This document shows, one piece after another, positions 63,479-64,000 of a stretch of 64,000 nucleotides of DNA. The position numbers and the translations under genes are program-made. The DNA is from Streptomyces sp. L2 (GTDB lineage: Bacteria; Actinomycetota; Actinomycetes; Streptomycetales; Streptomycetaceae): positions 5,580,001 to 5,644,000 of the forward strand of contig NZ_QBDT01000001.1 of the NCBI RefSeq assembly GCF_004124325.1, in the 5' to 3' direction. Each line of letters opens with the position of its first letter. Within the stretch, counting starts at the first letter, position 1. The notes beneath the pieces are model-generated. The model was not told the origin of the DNA. It worked only from the letters and a program-made list of their open reading frames with translations, and made no database searches.

Positions 63479-64000
63479 TCAGTGGCCGGCTGCCCGCAAC
63501 TCGCTCACCAGGCGGGCCGTCACCGGCGCCGGGACGCCGTTCCGGTCCGCCGCGCGGAGCAACGCCCCGCCGATCGCGTCGAGTTCGAGGGGGCGGCCCG
63601 CCTCGGCGTCCCGCTGCATGGAGGACTTGGTGGCGGGCGGAAAGGAGTCGTACCGGGCGAGGGCCTGGGCCGGGTCGGCGGGGGCGCCGCAGGCGCGGCT
63701 GACCGCCGCCGTCTCGGCCACCAGGGCCTGGAGTTCGTCCCGGTGGCGGGTCCGGGCCTCGCCGAGCGGGAGGCCGTACCGCGTGGTCAGCAGGGCGAAC
63801 GGGGCGAGGAACGCCATCTTCGCCCACAGGGCCGCCGTCTCGTCGTCGACGACGCGCGTGGCCGGGCCGGCCGCGGTGAGGGCGGTTGCCAGGGTGTCGA
63901 GGAGGGGCTGGGGCACGTCGTCGCCCGCGAGGTCGATCTCCGTGAACGGGCTGCCGTGTTCGATCTCGCCGGGGGCGACGCGGGTCGACTCGACGCGGAT
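63479..64000 (-). CDS. ketopantoate reductase family protein, C-terminal part (runs off window)
   Basis: 174 codons are visible, with the start outside the window. The sequence matches the C-terminal ApbA_C domain of 2-dehydropantoate 2-reductases: ETAALWAKMAFLAPFALLTTRYGLPLGE (Lys of the K-x-x-x-N region), SSMQRDAEAGRPLELDAIGGALLRAADRNGVPAPVTARL (S-S-M-x-x-D and E-x-D-x-I-x-G blocks). It probably reduces ketopantoate or a related 2-keto acid using NADPH. Whether it is the housekeeping PanE or a paralogue cannot be told. Confidence 0.92.
   Translation of the reverse strand: MRVESTRVAPGEIEHGSPFTEIDLAGDDVPQPLLDTLATALTAAGPATRVVDDETAALWAKMAFLAPFALLTTRYGLPLGEARTRHRDELQALVAETAAVSRACGAPADPAQALARYDSFPPATKSSMQRDAEAGRPLELDAIGGALLRAADRNGVPAPVTARLVSELRAAGH

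Overview
The window is high-GC actinobacterial DNA, almost certainly a Streptomyces chromosome core region. Codon third positions are G/C rich, GTG and TTG starts are frequent, several genes look leaderless, and the gene families are typical of the genus: a four-gene fab operon with a PucR-type regulator, homodimeric pyruvate dehydrogenase E1, DUF3052, DUF3145, DUF4429 and an SCO2400-like zinc-ribbon protein. From memory, the order fits the S. coelicolor SCO2350-SCO2410 interval in reverse; I could not verify this by alignment.

1-2.4 kb: minus-strand operon of an HExxH (ImmA/IrrE-like) protein, a multi-TM MAB_1171c-type protein and a truncated FAD oxidoreductase. 2.5-17.3 kb: a sugar locus. 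It has a secreted GH35 beta-galactosidase, a Tat-type aldose 1-epimerase, a complete monosaccharide ABC transporter, an uncharacterised barrel-like protein, a zinc dehydrogenase and a mandelate-racemase-family dehydratase. The last two operons share an identical operator-like sequence (GTTCGATATTTCG-N5-CGTTCG), which suggests one regulator encoded elsewhere. 17.5-27 kb: an SCO2400-like protein, a serine hydrolase, Ohr, a divergent reductase/MarR pair, an EI24 membrane protein, a secreted pyroglutamyl-peptidase homologue with Cys replaced by Ser, a second aldose epimerase, an SGNH lipoprotein and DUF3145.

27-32 kb: fabD-fabH-acpP-fabF (type II fatty acid synthesis) under a FasR-like regulator. 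32-41.4 kb: pirin, a second serine hydrolase, GNAT, a MerR gene behind a textbook 19-bp-spacer promoter, DUF4429, an alpha/beta hydrolase, a TetR/MFS divergent pair and a potassium channel. 41.4-45.6 kb: aceE, DUF3052 and a BCP/AhpE-type peroxiredoxin. 45.7-54.7 kb: a Ter stress module (three TerD paralogues, a TerA-like protein and a DUF475/TerC-like membrane protein) next to an aldolase/phosphoribosyltransferase/HAD cassette proposed to make a nucleoside-like metabolite. Its phosphoribosyltransferase is a single-chain four-domain fusion carrying an in-frame copy of an intergenic repeat. 54.7-61 kb: a phased 14-bp minisatellite, an FmdB zinc ribbon, then a wall cluster: a class A PBP with a degenerate transpeptidase site, a NodB-like deacetylase, a secreted Cys amidase and DUF4383. 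61.3-64 kb: a coiled-coil protein, tRNA-Val(UAC), a small hypothetical and a truncated ketopantoate reductase.

A family of dispersed palindromic elements (long and short forms of one unit, 76-bp period when tandem) fills many 3'-intergenic spaces and forms two composite arrays between convergent genes. I saw no IS element, prophage or CRISPR array.
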